Counted from the first letter of the stretch, positions 1 through 10,411 are shown. The stretch: 64,000 nucleotides of DNA from Rehmannia glutinosa (GCA_016081115.2 CM071935.1:49421150-49485149); one strand, 5' to 3'. The notes: generated from the letters alone by a model not told the origin. Program-made: numbers and translations.

Positions 1-1796
1 CATTCCCAGCCTGCACGTATTGATGATGATGGTGATGATAGTGAGGCTGAGGATATTGCGGGTTCGAGTCATCCTCCTCAGAGGCAGAGGACCCATACCC
101 AACCTCCACCCCTGCCTCAACGCTCTCCACTCCAGCCTCGACGCTCTCCACCTCCACCTCGGTCTCAGCCTCTGTCTCGACGCTCTCCACCTCCACGTCG
201 GTCTTCGTCTCCATCTCGATGCTCTCCACCTCCACCTCTGTCTCTCCCTCCTCCTCACGATTGGTCTCAACCTCGACACTCGACCCCTGGGCATCCACCT
301 CCTTCCAGATCTCCAGTGGGGCTCCTCGTCCCTTGTCACAGACCAGTGCACCGCGACCTGTGGGACCGACTTTTCTATCTGACCTCGCTGTGATCCATTC
401 TGCTCGGGTATTCTTACAGATGGTGGAGGTAGCCGTAAGTAGTGTGGTTGACCGTGCACTGAAGCTTCAGAGAGAGATCATGATGGCTTTTGTACGTGAT
501 GAGATTCACTCGTACTTAGATACTCGGCTGCTTGATTTGCTACGTCGGGTAATACGTGAGTAGCTTGCAGAGTTGAGTCACGACCATCATGATTCAAAGC
601 CGGACACAAATGATCCATCTCTACGCACTAGCCATGGGACTTGTGGATCGCAGGAGAGATAGATACTGTCCAGACAGTCTCCATTTATAGGCTTAGACAA
701 GCAGATGCGGCAGAAAATAATTTGTCAGCAGTATACTCGGTTCTTGGATATTCCTAACCCCCCGCAGTATGTTCCGTATATTATGTTTGTCCTTAATGAT
801 ATTTTATTTCAATACTCATTAAACTGATACTCTTTTATGTCTTTCAGTCGAGATGTAGGGATAGTGTCAGCTTGGTATTAGGGCCCCTCGTACTTTCGTG
901 AGATTGATGACGTAGATGAGGATCTAGTCAGTAATGTAAGTAGTTTTTTTGTATTTATTTCATTTCAATAATTGTTATTTTTGTTTTAATCTCATGTTGT
1001 TTAAAATGTTGTAGCATATTGAGTCTTATCTCAAGGTCCTTGTTCGGAAGATTCCACGTTGGGGTTCGCCTTCACCCTGGTGTCGGAGCAGACACTCTGA
1101 AAATCCAGGATTGTTCATTTTTTGTAAATTTTTAATTTTAGTTGACGTTCGTTAAACATACTTTCTACTGTTGATACTAATGCTTTTAAAATAAAAATTA
1201 TCTACAGACGCACCTGAAGGATGCATGGAATCACATCCATCCTAAGGACAAGGAGTGTCAGGGTGCCTACGGGGGTAGCTGCCCGTACCTACAGTGGCAT
1301 GTACCCATACAGCTGCTGCAGTATATTCATAGGCGAAGTCCAGTGTCGGGGCAACCTTTGTTCGAGGTCCCAGATGTAAGTATTAGTCATTATAGCTTTA
1401 TTTCATCTAACTTGTAGTTCATATTAGTCATATAATCCAGTTAATAATTTTTTATTTTATTATTTGTAGATCGTCTTTGTATGTCTATGCTCTGCGCATT
1501 GGGTCATCTGGCACGTTCGGCTGATCGAGTGGGATATTCAGCTGTACAACCCATTGTCGCATCAGATGGATGATCCTTCTGCTCCCGCTACGACGTCTTC
1601 TTCCCTGATTGCTCGCTGCTACCGGTTGTTTTGAGAGGCTCCAGATTCCGGTTAGATGCGACATGTAGAACGATTGTGACCCTCTTGATGATATCTAGAG
1701 CATATTATGCACCGTTGTGAGCTACTAGATGGACCACTAGATGGAATCTATTGAGTCCCCAGTCGACCAGCTTTTCGAGGATTTAGAGGTACCTTG
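1..1796 (+). pseudogene. Ulp1-like (C48) protease gene of a MULE, partial at window edge, decayed
   Basis: The window opens inside a reading frame (frame 1, 1-390) encoding a Pro/Arg/Ser-rich low-complexity stretch with repeated RRSPPP-type units. After several stops, short blocks continue, separated by T-rich introns with plausible GT/AG ends (936-1014 and 1376-1469). The block at 1470-1634 reads like the His part of an Ulp1 peptidase core (AHWVIWHVRLIEW, then LYNP where the Asp/Asn lies). A degenerate NDC motif near 1669 may be the Cys part. Known of the family: plant MULEs often carry Ulp1-like cysteine protease genes next to the transposase. The neighbour on the right is a converging MURA transposase, which fits. 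No start is visible because the gene runs off the left edge. Several frameshifts and stops make it a pseudogene. The Ulp1 assignment is fair, not certain. Confidence 0.6.
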
Positions 1797-2008
1797 ACAA
1801 CCAAAATTCGTATCATTTCTGGCACATTCCAGTCTTTAGGATATTTAATGGGCATGACGATTGGAGAGTAAATTTTCCGCAATGTTTATGTTTTATAGTA
1901 GTTGTGCACGTAACTGTAGACTGATTGATTTACCTTACTGAAATAAGTAGCAAAAAATGTATATAAGGATATCGTAGACGTGAAATAATTAGTAATTTAG
2001 TAAAAAGT

Positions 2009-2715
2009 TTAAATATACTTGATTGCGCTATTCACATGTGGACACGACAATAGATCAAGCTGAAACACTCGGCAAGTACACGTTCTCTTTGCCAAATCAA
2101 CAACAAAAGAACGCACCCCATCATTCACATAAGAAATTAGGCTACTAACAGGTGACACGTGCATCTTATCAGCCAGTGCACCTGCTTCTGTAAATCTCTT
2201 AGTTGTATCTGTGGTGACTTCATTGTTCATATTTGGGCTGCAATTTGACGCTCGTGGAACCACTCCTAAATGAGATTTCGAATAGAATCGAGCAACGAAC
2301 AAAGGGGCAATTTCCTCGACTAGACAAGTCTAGCATTAAGAACCTCTGCTGCATTCGATGTCATGAACCCATAGCGTCTAACTGGACAACGTGCACATGC
2401 CCACCTTTTCGTTCCAGCCCTAACCAACTCCTCGTAGGCCTTTTCATTTGCATCTTGTATTAGGGCCATTATCTTCTTGAATCTTTCAAGAGAATAACTG
2501 TACGCAACCTTTTGGTATAAGCTCACCACTTGACCTCGATAATTTCTAATATTTTGCCTCAAGTGATATGTGCATATACCATGCACAACGTCAGGAAATA
2601 CACTACCAACTGCATTCTTAATACTTTTGTGATGATTGGATACAATGAGCATATTTTCAGGACATCCATATATATTGCGTAATTGCTTTCTAAACCATTG
2701 TTTATGAAAATTTTC
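2009..2715 (-). pseudogene. MULE (MURA-type) transposase, C-terminal part
   Basis: Read on the minus strand from about 2715 down, the translation has the order seen in plant MuDR-type transposases. A block (ENMLIVSNHHKSI) ends in the VFPDVVHGICTYHL signature of the catalytic domain. The RRYGFMTSNAAEVLNARLV block (normally MTSNxAExxN) follows. Last comes a SWIM zinc finger with the Cys-x-Cys...Cys-x-His pattern (TCTCRVFQLDLLSCPHVNSA). A stop at about 2320 and a frame change separate the two main pieces (2320-2652 and 2009-2302). The N-terminal half and the first catalytic Asp region are absent. The gene converges on the Ulp1-like gene to its left, the layout also seen at 10923-16312. It is inactive because it is truncated and interrupted. 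Confidence 0.85.
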
Positions 2716-3149
2716 AGAAAATATACTATTCTCTCACTTTTACTTTTTCTTATTTTTTCTATCATCAATCACATCTACACATTTTTTCACAAAAAACTTA
2801 TCATTATAACACATTCTCCCACAAATTTCACTATTCATTTACTCACACATTTCTAACTACCAATCATACTCAATCATTATTTTACTATTTTTAAATCAAA
2901 TCAACTTTCATCATTACTTTTTCTTCTCATATCCAATCACACTCTCAAAATTCATATGTTTTCTTCAAAAAAAACAATTTACTTTTATTCTCTAGTAAAA
3001 TGAATTTTTTTTACCATAAATGTTTGACCTAGCTCATAGTCTTAATAAAATGCAAGTTAGTTTGGGTCATTAAAAAGACTAAATTTTATTCGAGTAAATG
3101 GGATTCAAAAAGGGATTATAACCTATAGTAGTTAATGAGGGTACATAAA
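2716..3149. other. AT-rich DNA between MULE relic and Copia element A
   Basis: This stretch is strongly AT-rich with runs of ttttt and caaaa and no open frame of note. The MURA homology stops abruptly at its left edge, so it is probably an unrelated insertion or decayed MULE DNA. The last five bases (ATAAA, 3145-3149) form the target duplication of the Copia element that follows. I recognise nothing else in it. Confidence 0.5.
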
Positions 3150-3366
3150 TGTAAGTCCAAGTGGCTACGATAATCTAGAGGAGGGTGAATAGATTATATC
3201 CATTTTCTCGATTATGCCCTTTTTTCGAATTAAACAAGCCAAGACAAGTATGAAGGTGCGGGATGTAAATAACACGCGTCGATTTATAGAGGTTGAACCC
3301 ACCTAGGGCCTAATCCACTACCACCCCAGTATCTCTGGGATGGATTTCAAAAAGAAAAAAGAATTT

Positions 3367-3610
3367 TATTAATTACCACAATTAATACAACAACACCTTA
3401 CAACACTTCTTTGGAGATTATCACAATCTCACTTGAAGATTATCACAATCTTCAACGGCACCTTGTGAAGATTACCACAATCTTCCGACTTGAAGAATAG
3501 CAAATTCTTCAGCACCTCAAAGAGCACCACACTCTTCAATAAGAAGATTACCACAATCTTCTTGCACCTATCACCTAGATCATCCAAGTGTGTTCTTACC
3601 ACAAGAATAC
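3367..3610 (-). repeat. eight-hairpin GTGGT-loop array, 3' LTR of element A
   Basis: On the minus strand eight inverted repeats follow one another, most with a 5-nt loop GTGGT (seen as ACCAC on the plus strand; one ATCAC variant appears twice). Plus-strand positions include 3367-3387 (stem TATTAATT), 3414-3430 (GAGATT), 3433-3455 (TTGAAGATT), 3467-3485 (GAAGATT), 3491-3511 (TGAAGAAT), 3520-3536 (AAGAGT), 3541-3563 (AAGAAGATT) and 3590-3610 (GTGTTCTT). The span is 244 bp, the same as in the other three LTRs. Confidence 0.9.
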
Positions 3611-3849
3611 TCACAAGGATATCTTATGTTGAATGATGACCACAAATTCAAGATTACAACTCGATAATGAATAATATAAGTTTGAGTGCAAGTGTAATCA
3701 AGAAATAAAGTCTAGACCTCAAGATGTGAAAGTGTAAGACCTTAGGCTATTACAACAAGAATATAGACAATGAAAGAACAAGTACGTGCTATGAGTGTAT
3801 ATTGTTGTGTTGTATCTCAATTGGTTCTCTTGTTGCTCAAAATCTTCCT

Positions 3850-3858
3850 CTATTTATA
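3850..3858 (-). promoter_or_regulatory. TATA box in the 3' LTR of element A
   Basis: TATAAATAG on the minus strand, the LTR-equivalent position of the box at 9997-10005. Confidence 0.7.
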
Positions 3859-4011
3859 GGAGATGATTGATCATGGATAGGTTCCTCTTGGGGATTGAAA
3901 AATCTACAGAAAAATACAATTAAAATTAAGAATATAGTTGTTAGAAATCAATCTCACAAATTAAGGAAGAGTTGTTTACTATCAACAGCTAGAATTTTGA
4001 TGTCAAAACGG

Positions 4012-4320
4012 TAGGGCGACCGGTCGTGTAGAAATAGATGTTGAAAATAAAAACTTCATTTTTACACAGGGCGACCGGTCGACAGGGGGTCCGACCGGTC
4101 GACCCTGTGTTGGACCGGTCGAGTGCCATAAGAAATCAGTCCAGGGAGTTCTGTCTCAAAGCAAACACTCCTAGGTACCGATCGCCCTTAGGCTGACCAG
4201 TCGACAACACCGGTCGACGCCCAGGTCGACCGGTCGACCTCTCCTCTTTTACTTCCATCGCGTTTTCTGTTTCAAAATATATCTCCAGGTATGGGTTGCC
4301 CTATAGGGCGGCCGGTCCAA
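4012..4320 (-). repeat. GACCGGTC palindrome cluster in U3 of the 3' LTR, element A
   Basis: About nine copies of the palindrome GACCGGTC, or one-base variants, usually with flanking GTCGAC, are scattered through about 310 bp of otherwise AT-rich DNA. The partner LTR (10151-10411) lacks two of the units, so copy number changes within an LTR pair. Confidence 0.8.
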
Positions 4321-4501
4321 CGCGAAACGGAAGTGTTGTCCAATTTTTATCGAAAATAAACTTCAAGAAATACTCCGAAAAATTAGTAAAAACAATTTAA
4401 AACAATCGGGAGTATTTGGACAACATTTTCAAACATTGTTTTGGTTTAAAAACCCTTTAAAACAAAATCATCAAAATCATGATAAAAACATTTATCAAAC
4501 A

Positions 4502-4516
4502 ATCTCCCCCTTTTTG
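4502..4516 (-). promoter_or_regulatory. polypurine tract of element A
   Basis: On the minus strand this reads CAAAAAGGGGGAGAT, directly abutting the 3' LTR. A purine run at this position primes plus-strand DNA synthesis in LTR retrotransposons. Element B has the same tract at 52468-52481. Confidence 0.88.
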
Positions 4517-5704
4517 ATGATTACAAACCAAAATAATTTTAAGAAATATTGAGAGGTCGATTTTAAAATCAAAAACGATTTTCCGGTAAAAAAAATAACT
4601 AGCCATTTGAAGCAACCAATTTTCCAAACAAAAAAAGGCCACAAGGAAGGGAGTAAAGATTTTCAAAATATTTAGCATAAGCTCCCCCTATCAACATGCA
4701 CATCAAGATAGGTAAATAAGCAACCATACAAAAGCTAAAAGCTTTAGCTTTTACAACATAACCATAATAATCACGAGCTTAGAAGCTCCCCTGTCAAAGA
4801 CAACCATAAAACAAGATTACAAGTCCAAGATATATCCAATGGACTAGTTTCTATCCAAAGCTTTTGGCTTAAAAGAACCATAGCTTATAACTTCTTTCGT
4901 GAGCTTATTTTAGCTTCTTTGAGCTAATAAGCTTATAACCTGTTTCTCCCCCTTTGGAATCATCAAAAAGAATGTTAGCACGATAAAAACATCATATTAT
5001 CATATCAAAGTGCGCAAAAACATTGAGCTATAGTAATTTGACCTTCAAGTTCCACAAGCTAGGGGAATGATTTATCAAATGACTAGTAAAGGTTGTAAAA
5101 GCTCTTTTGATTGGCAAAACTTGGTCTCTATAAATATATAAGACTTTTGAAATCAAGAGAATCATTTAGGTGATGAATTTTTCATTGAAACGTTTTCTCG
5201 AACACTTGGCGGGCGTCAAAAAATAAAGAAGATGTATGTAGCCCCTTGTAAAAAAAAGCCAAGCCAAATTTTTCATCACCAAATTGCAACAAAACACCAT
5301 TCAACCAACAACATAAACATCTCAAAAATATATTCTCAAGGGTTCAACCCAATTGAGATAAATCTAACCAACTAAGCAAAATAAACAAGGCATTACAAAT
5401 GCCACCAAGCAAAAAATTAAAGACGTACTTTTACCATCAAGTACTTCACAAATAACCAACCTAAACATCAAACAATGCCATCATGCATAATTAAAAGTAC
5501 TTTTACCATCAAATACTCTATCAAACTCATAGCTCAACAAGAACCATAGCAATCATATGCTACCAGCACTCTTGCTAGTTCATCCCCTTAGAAAAAGCAA
5601 ACAATCAAACTTCATTAGTACAATAGGAGAAATATTTAAATTAGTTCATTACAACATAAGAAGAAAAAAGACATGAAATAAAGCAAGAAAGAGCAATAAA
5701 TTCT
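4517..5704 (-). other. 3' untranslated region of element A
   Basis: This AT-rich noncoding stretch lies between the third ORF and the polypurine tract. It contains recurring GAGCTTATAAGC-like words around 4740-4930. Part of it is colinear with 51600-52460 of element B. I find no ORF of interest in it. Confidence 0.7.
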
Positions 5705-7048
5705 TCAATCTTCGTCGGAGGAGAAGCACGCATTAGGGAGGAGGTCTTTGATGAACTTCTTCAACTTTCCAACCAACTTCTTCAACTTAGAATTTTCTTG
5801 GCTTAAGGCCTCATAACGAGCATCATGATAGAGCCTTTGTTCGTCGAGTTGGGCTTGAAAAGATCTCCTAGGAGGTTGGGCACCGGTATTCTCCTCAGGA
5901 TTGCCTTGTTCTTCATCCGAAGCCAATCTTTCAGCTTCATCATCATCAAATATATCACCGGGATTTTGGGATGAAGATCATTGGTGTCTCCCCCTTGCCA
6001 TCTTTGTAGGGCGAATAGGCATACTATTATGCATTCGGACAATTTGCAAAATATTATCAATATCGAAGTCATTATGAATCATCTCCGAATTAAACTCCGA
6101 TGATGGTAAACCCGAATGCATGAGAAGTTTGCAAATCCAATTACCCATAGCAAACTTCTTAGTCCCTTGCGTAATCGACTCAATGATACATTGAATTAAA
6201 ATTGCACCAAAGTTGAGCAATTCCCTTTTTGCGATTTTATAAGTCAAGAAGAAGTCCATATAGCTCGGCATCTTCCCAGATTTTCTGCAAATGCAATAAT
6301 CTAAAATTGTGGAAACAATTTTATGCTCAAGGGTCATAGCCAATAACGAGTATCTCGGCCAAACACCCAAAAAGATCTTAATATCTTCCAATGAGACACC
6401 AAACATATCATTATTCCAATTAGTGCACCCAAAATAATCCCATCCTCCTTCCCGAACGTGCATTGACCGACATATATTGTTTGGAGTCCATCTAAAGTGA
6501 CGACCTTTAATAAATGAATTCATGGCCAGGGGCTTTCTTTGATCATCATACTCAATCCATAAATTCGCATAAAAATGTAAAATTACATTATCATCATATA
6601 AAACAAAAGGATGCTCCCATAAATACATCCATCCTTGATGCTCAAAAAATCCTTGAATAGTCGGATAATCACCAGAAAAAGTGCCAAACCTACAAATCTT
6701 TGTCCGCCTAATCGACTTACTACCCAAGTCCAAATTTTCATAATACTATTCCGCATATTTATTGATGAAATTAAACACATTTGTGGAACGAGGAGCTTGA
6801 GGGATAAAGGATTTTTTACTTTTGGCCCAACGACAATTGTTGAGCGAGATAGTGCTGTGAAGCTCGGCGATTTGGGGCCGAGTAAGTTGGGGATTTTGAT
6901 TATCATCATGCTCTTGAGCTACGTTCCTTTGGGTAGCTCTAATTTCACGCTGTTTGGCCTCTTCTTGACGATTACCCGAAGTACCCTCTCCATCCCTTCT
7001 ACGTTTGGGATTGGGATTCCGATCGGTAGAATTCCTTGGAGGTGCCAT
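5705..7048 (-). pseudogene. third ORF of element A (plant transposon / env-like protein)
   Basis: This is a single frame of 448 codons starting at the ATG at 7048, broken only by two in-frame stops (6746-6748 and 5978-5980). It begins with a basic, Arg/Asn/Gln-rich tail with a possible nuclear-localisation run (KRRR). The central region of about 250 residues is rich in Trp, Tyr and Phe (GYPTIQGFF-like start, WTPNNICRSMHVREGGWDYF). It ends in an acidic stretch (DIFDDDEAERLASDEE) and a short coiled coil (LSQENSKLKKLVGKLKKF). The layout resembles the 'putative plant transposon protein' found after pol in SIRE-type Copia and Athila elements, sometimes called env-like. No signal peptide or transmembrane segment is evident, so I do not support an envelope role. 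Confidence 0.7.
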
Positions 7049-7929
7049 GAATGTAAGATTCTTGCAAAATAGAGAGGATTAGCAACAAAAATCACAAGAT
7101 TTGGTGAAGATTTGAGAAATATAGAGAAAGGAGAAAAATTCGTTGCTCAAGGGTTTTGAAGAATTTCTTGTTTTGTTTTAAAACTGAGAACAAACGGTTT
7201 TTTTAAAGAAGCAAAATTGTCAGGGCGACTTGTCGGGGAGTGGTGTGACCGGTCGACATGCAGGGCGACCGGTCGACCCTCCCTTGACCGTCCCCTGTGT
7301 AATTTTGCAATTTTCAAAAGTTTACCAAAATATGATTTTTCACCCCAAAAGTTTTGAGAACTTGCAAAAAGACAATCATGGACAATATCCAACATGTACG
7401 AGCCAAGAGTGAATACAAACTCGGATTTAAACATGATTTTGCGAGTAGTGCCCCTTTTTGATGAAAATCGACCAAACCATTTAATGGCACTAAAGAGATA
7501 TAACGAAATATCTTGAAATTCAAGTACTTGAATATATGAGGAATAACGAGTTAATAATACAAGTGAACGTACCTCGATGTTTTAAGCATCTCTTGATGAA
7601 ATAGGAGTATATAACCAATGAAGAAGAGATATATACCCTACACAATTCTTAAATAAGATTTTGCACGAAACAATATGATACAAGTGTAGGCTAAAGCAAT
7701 AAGATATATCACAAGTATGCTTAAGCTATATAAAACCATAAGAGACAATAAATCACATAAGTCGTAATAAATGCACAAGAGCAATATGCAAGGTCTCTTA
7801 TTCAAAAGATTTTAAAAATATATAGAGAAGACCTCATTTAAAAATATTTTGAAAACTCATCTTGACAATTACGACACAAATAAAATCATGCATAAAATTA
7901 AAATACATATTCAAATAGGGAGATACGGT
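7049..7929 (-). other. spacer between gag and third ORF of element A, pol missing
   Basis: No pol domain can be found in this 0.9-kb spacer. Its gag-proximal half is colinear with 49260-49860 of element B, which continues there into a reverse transcriptase fragment. In A the sequence instead joins the leader of the third ORF. Palindromes lie at 7206-7290. The remainder (about 7049-7205 on the minus strand) looks like a pyrimidine-rich 5' leader for the third ORF. Confidence 0.65.
7206..7290 (-). repeat. GACCGGTC palindrome cluster upstream of the third ORF
   Basis: Two GACCGGTCGAC units plus partial ones lie 160-240 bases upstream of the third ORF start. They are the same motif as in the U3 of the LTRs. 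Element B keeps an equivalent cluster at 51298-51380 even though its third ORF is gone. Confidence 0.8.
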
Positions 7930-8385
7930 TTACCAATTACGCCCTTTCCATGGGTTGTGCCTTTCCCATTGTTGATGGTATCTTCCTTTTTGAAAATCAT
8001 CTTGTTGATGATAGCTTCTCCAATTGCTCCATTTCCAAGCATTGTGTCCTTCCCATTCTTGATGGTGTTTTTCTCTTGGAAATTTATTATGATGTTGTCT
8101 TCTCCTTTGATCAAATGAGACGGTCATTTCGTGTCTTCTTAGCGGTATGAATTTTCCTTGATTGTTATTCCGCCGGGTAACTAATATGATATTGTTTTGT
8201 GGTACGCTCAAGTGTTTGGGTCCTTTATGATTAGCTTTGAGACTTTTAGGTCTCCACGAATGATTAGAGCTATTTCTAGCCCGACAAGTATTAACCGTGT
8301 GACCCTTTATAGCAATAAAAACAAGTAACAATTTTAGAAGCATAATGACCAACATGCTTAGAGACTTGACTCATTTTCATATGAT
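7930..8385 (-). pseudogene. gag C-terminus of element A with degenerate zinc knuckle
   Basis: The minus-strand frame 8355-7930 contains IKGHTVNTCRARN. This keeps only the His and last Cys of a CCHC knuckle (normally Cys-x2-Cys-x4-His-x4-Cys). A basic tail with RRNN and RRRQHHNK follows. CCHC knuckles in gag bind the RNA during packaging. The first two Cys positions are lost here, and the corresponding knuckle in B (YFYCGKKGHTANSC) lacks the first Cys. Confidence 0.7.
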
Positions 8386-9235
8386 TTATAAATTAGGCTT
8401 ATGATCAAGTCCTTGTTTATCACAACTATGAACATCAACAATATTGGACATTTTATTGGTACTCATGTTTAATAAATCATTTTTCATGCAATCAATATTC
8501 TCAACAAGAGTACGATTTTCCTTTTCAAGGTTTCTAACCTTATCAAGTGTGGTGGTGTGAGCACATGAAAGTGATTCATAGGAAGTAGATAAACTATCCT
8601 TATCATTTTTCAAAACATTGGATTCCTTTTTCAAATTTTTGTATTTAACAAGTAAGCTTTGGAATTCATTTTGAAGTTTATCTCATTTTGCAAATCACTA
8701 TACTAATTTTGTAATTCATTATCATAAGAAGTATAGGGATTAGAGCATACCTTATTTTATTCTTCGATGCCATAAAGACATTGTTCGACTTCTTCATTAT
8801 TGAAAGGTGTAAGAGGCTCATCCCATGTTGTTGGAATTGATGTTGTATCCAATTGAGAAGTCGATGCTTTTGAGTTGCTCCTTTCATTTGCATATACTTC
8901 TTCTAATTTTCTCCATACTTCATGTCCCGATTTAATTCCTACAATATGATCGTATTCCGAAATGGTAAGTGAACAATAAATAATATTAAGAGCTTTACCA
9001 TTTAAGGAGATGATTTTCTTATCTTCATCATTGAGCTCCTTGAGGACATTGGAGGTGTGAGGTGTATCTTTCATCGGAATAGATTCTCCATTGATGACCG
9101 TGTTCCAAACATCGAACCCGCAACTTTGTAAATAGCATTTCATTCTTTCTTTCCAAAATGTATAATTTTTGGAATCAAATAGTGGTGGCTTGTTGGTGGA
9201 GGCGCCGGTAAGTTAGACTTCATTCGTAGCCAATG
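8386..9235 (-). pseudogene. Copia gag of element A, N-terminal and coiled-coil parts
   Basis: Translation of 9143-8757 resembles the N-terminal domain of plant Copia gag: KCYLQSCGFDVWNTVI, then HEVWRKLEEVYANER. A frameshifted start lies upstream, toward 9235. After a stop near 8757 the frame resumes at 8634-8386 with a Lys/Glu/Asn-rich stretch of coiled-coil character (LEKENRTLVENIDCMKNDLL). Gag forms the virus-like particle that packages the element RNA. Element B carries the homologous region at 48040-49240 in opposite orientation, about equally damaged. Only the middle of the protein differs in which frame is open. Confidence 0.8.
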
Positions 9236-9284
9236 ATCGTTCCTCTTTACTCGCGATGTGGAACGAGATTGCCAAAGAGTTTGG

Positions 9285-9296
9285 CTCTGATACCAC
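9285..9296 (-). promoter_or_regulatory. primer binding site of element A (initiator Met tRNA type)
   Basis: On the minus strand the sequence is TGGTATCAGAGC, the usual Copia primer binding site complementary to the 3' end of initiator methionine tRNA. It lies two bases inside the 5' LTR, as expected. Confidence 0.93.
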
Positions 9297-9513
9297 TTGT
9301 AAGTCCAAGTGGCTATGATAATCTATAGGGGGTGAATAGATTATCTCCATTTTCTCGATTATGCCTTCTTTTTCTAATCAAACAAGCCAAAACAAGTATG
9401 AAGGCGGGGATGTAAATAACATGCGTCGATTTATAGAGGTTCAACTCACCTAGGGCCTAATACTCTACCACCCCAGTATCTCCGGGATGGATTTCAAAAA
9501 GAAAAAAGAATTT

Positions 9514-9757
9514 TATTAATTACCACAATTAATACAACAACACCTTACAACACCTCTTTGGAGATTATCACAATCTCACTTGAAGATTACCACAATCTTC
9601 AACGGCACCTTGTGAAGATTACCACAATCTTCCGACTTGAAGAATACCAAATTCTTCAACACCTCAAAGAGCACCACACTCTTCAATAAGAAGATCACCA
9701 CAATCTTCTTGCACCTATCACCTAGATCATCCAAGTGTGTTCTTACCACAAGAACAC
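9514..9757 (-). repeat. eight-hairpin GTGGT-loop array, 5' LTR of element A
   Basis: This is the same array as at 3367-3610 and again 244 bp. Outermost hairpins are at 9514-9534 (stem TATTAATT) and 9737-9757 (stem GTGTTCTT). In this LTR the array lies between the TATA box and the primer binding site, so it would sit in the leader of the genomic RNA. Confidence 0.9.
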
Positions 9758-9996
9758 TCACAAGGATATTTTGTGTTGAATGATGACCACAAATTCAAGA
9801 TTACAACTCGATAATGAATAATATAAGTTTGAGTGCAAGTGTAATCAAGAAATAAAGCCTAGACCTCAAGATGTGAAAGTGTAAGACCTTAGGCTATTAC
9901 AACAAGAATATAGACAATGAAAGAACAAGTATTTGCTATGAGTGGATCTTGTTGTGTTGTATCTCAATTGGTTCTCTTGTTGCTCCAAATATTCCT

Positions 9997-10005
9997 CTAT
10001 TTATA
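9997..10005 (-). promoter_or_regulatory. TATA box in the 5' LTR of element A
   Basis: The minus strand reads TATAAATAG. The same box, in the same LTR position, occurs at 3850-3858 (3' LTR of A), 47156-47164 and 53091-53099 (element B). It separates the palindrome-rich U3 from the hairpin array. The transcription start is inferred to lie about 30 bp downstream. Confidence 0.75.
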
Positions 10006-10150
10006 GGAGATGATTGATCATGGATAGGCTCCTCTTGGGGATTGAAAAATCTACAGAAAAATACAATTAAAATCAAGAATATAGCTGTTAGAAATCAATC
10101 CCACAAATTAAGGAAGAGTTGTCTGCTGTCAACGACTTTGCTGTCAAAAC

Positions 10151-10411
10151 GGTAGGGCGACCGGTCGTGTAGAAATAGACGTTGAAAATAAAAACTTCAT
10201 TTTTACACAGGGCGACCGGTTGACAGGGGGTCCGACCGGTCGACCCTGTGTTGGACCGGTCGAGTGCCATAAGAAATCAGTCCAGGGAGTTCTGTCTCAA
10301 AGCAAACACTCCCAGGTACCAATCGCTCTTAGGCCGACCGGTCGACCTCACCTCCTTTACTTACATCGCATTTTCTGTTTCAAAACACATCTTCAGGAGG
10401 GCAACCGGTCC
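10151..10411 (-). repeat. GACCGGTC palindrome cluster in U3 of the 5' LTR, element A
   Basis: This matches 4012-4320 with fewer units. The pieces missing relative to that LTR are about 36 bp near 10335 and about 20 bp near 10395, both bounded by palindrome units. It lies upstream of the TATA box, where enhancer repeats are found in other plant LTRs. A regulatory role is inference. Confidence 0.8.

Larger units (their letters stand above)
3150..4501 (-). repeat. 3' LTR of Copia element A
   Basis: This is a direct repeat of 9299-10593 and is also matched by the LTRs of element B in inverse orientation. It starts TGTAAGTCC and ends ATCAAACA on the plus strand. Read on the minus strand it has a U3 region with GACCGGTC palindromes (4012-4320), a TATA box (3850-3858) and an eight-hairpin array (3367-3610). 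It is longer than the partner LTR, mainly because of extra palindrome units near 4190-4235 and 4285-4310. Confidence 0.93.

Noticed and set aside
20..563. Leu/His- and Ser/Thr-rich open frames at the left edge
   Set aside because: They are other-frame shadows of the Pro/Arg-rich repeat of the Ulp1-like gene, which reads in frame 1.
3367..3610. A CRISPR-like repeat-spacer array in the LTR
   Set aside because: The repeats are self-complementary hairpins with different stems and irregular spacing, in a plant retrotransposon LTR. This is not a CRISPR array.
5705..7048. Calling the third ORF a retroviral envelope gene
   Set aside because: No signal peptide, transmembrane helix or furin-like site is visible. 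The family match is to plant transposon proteins of unknown function.
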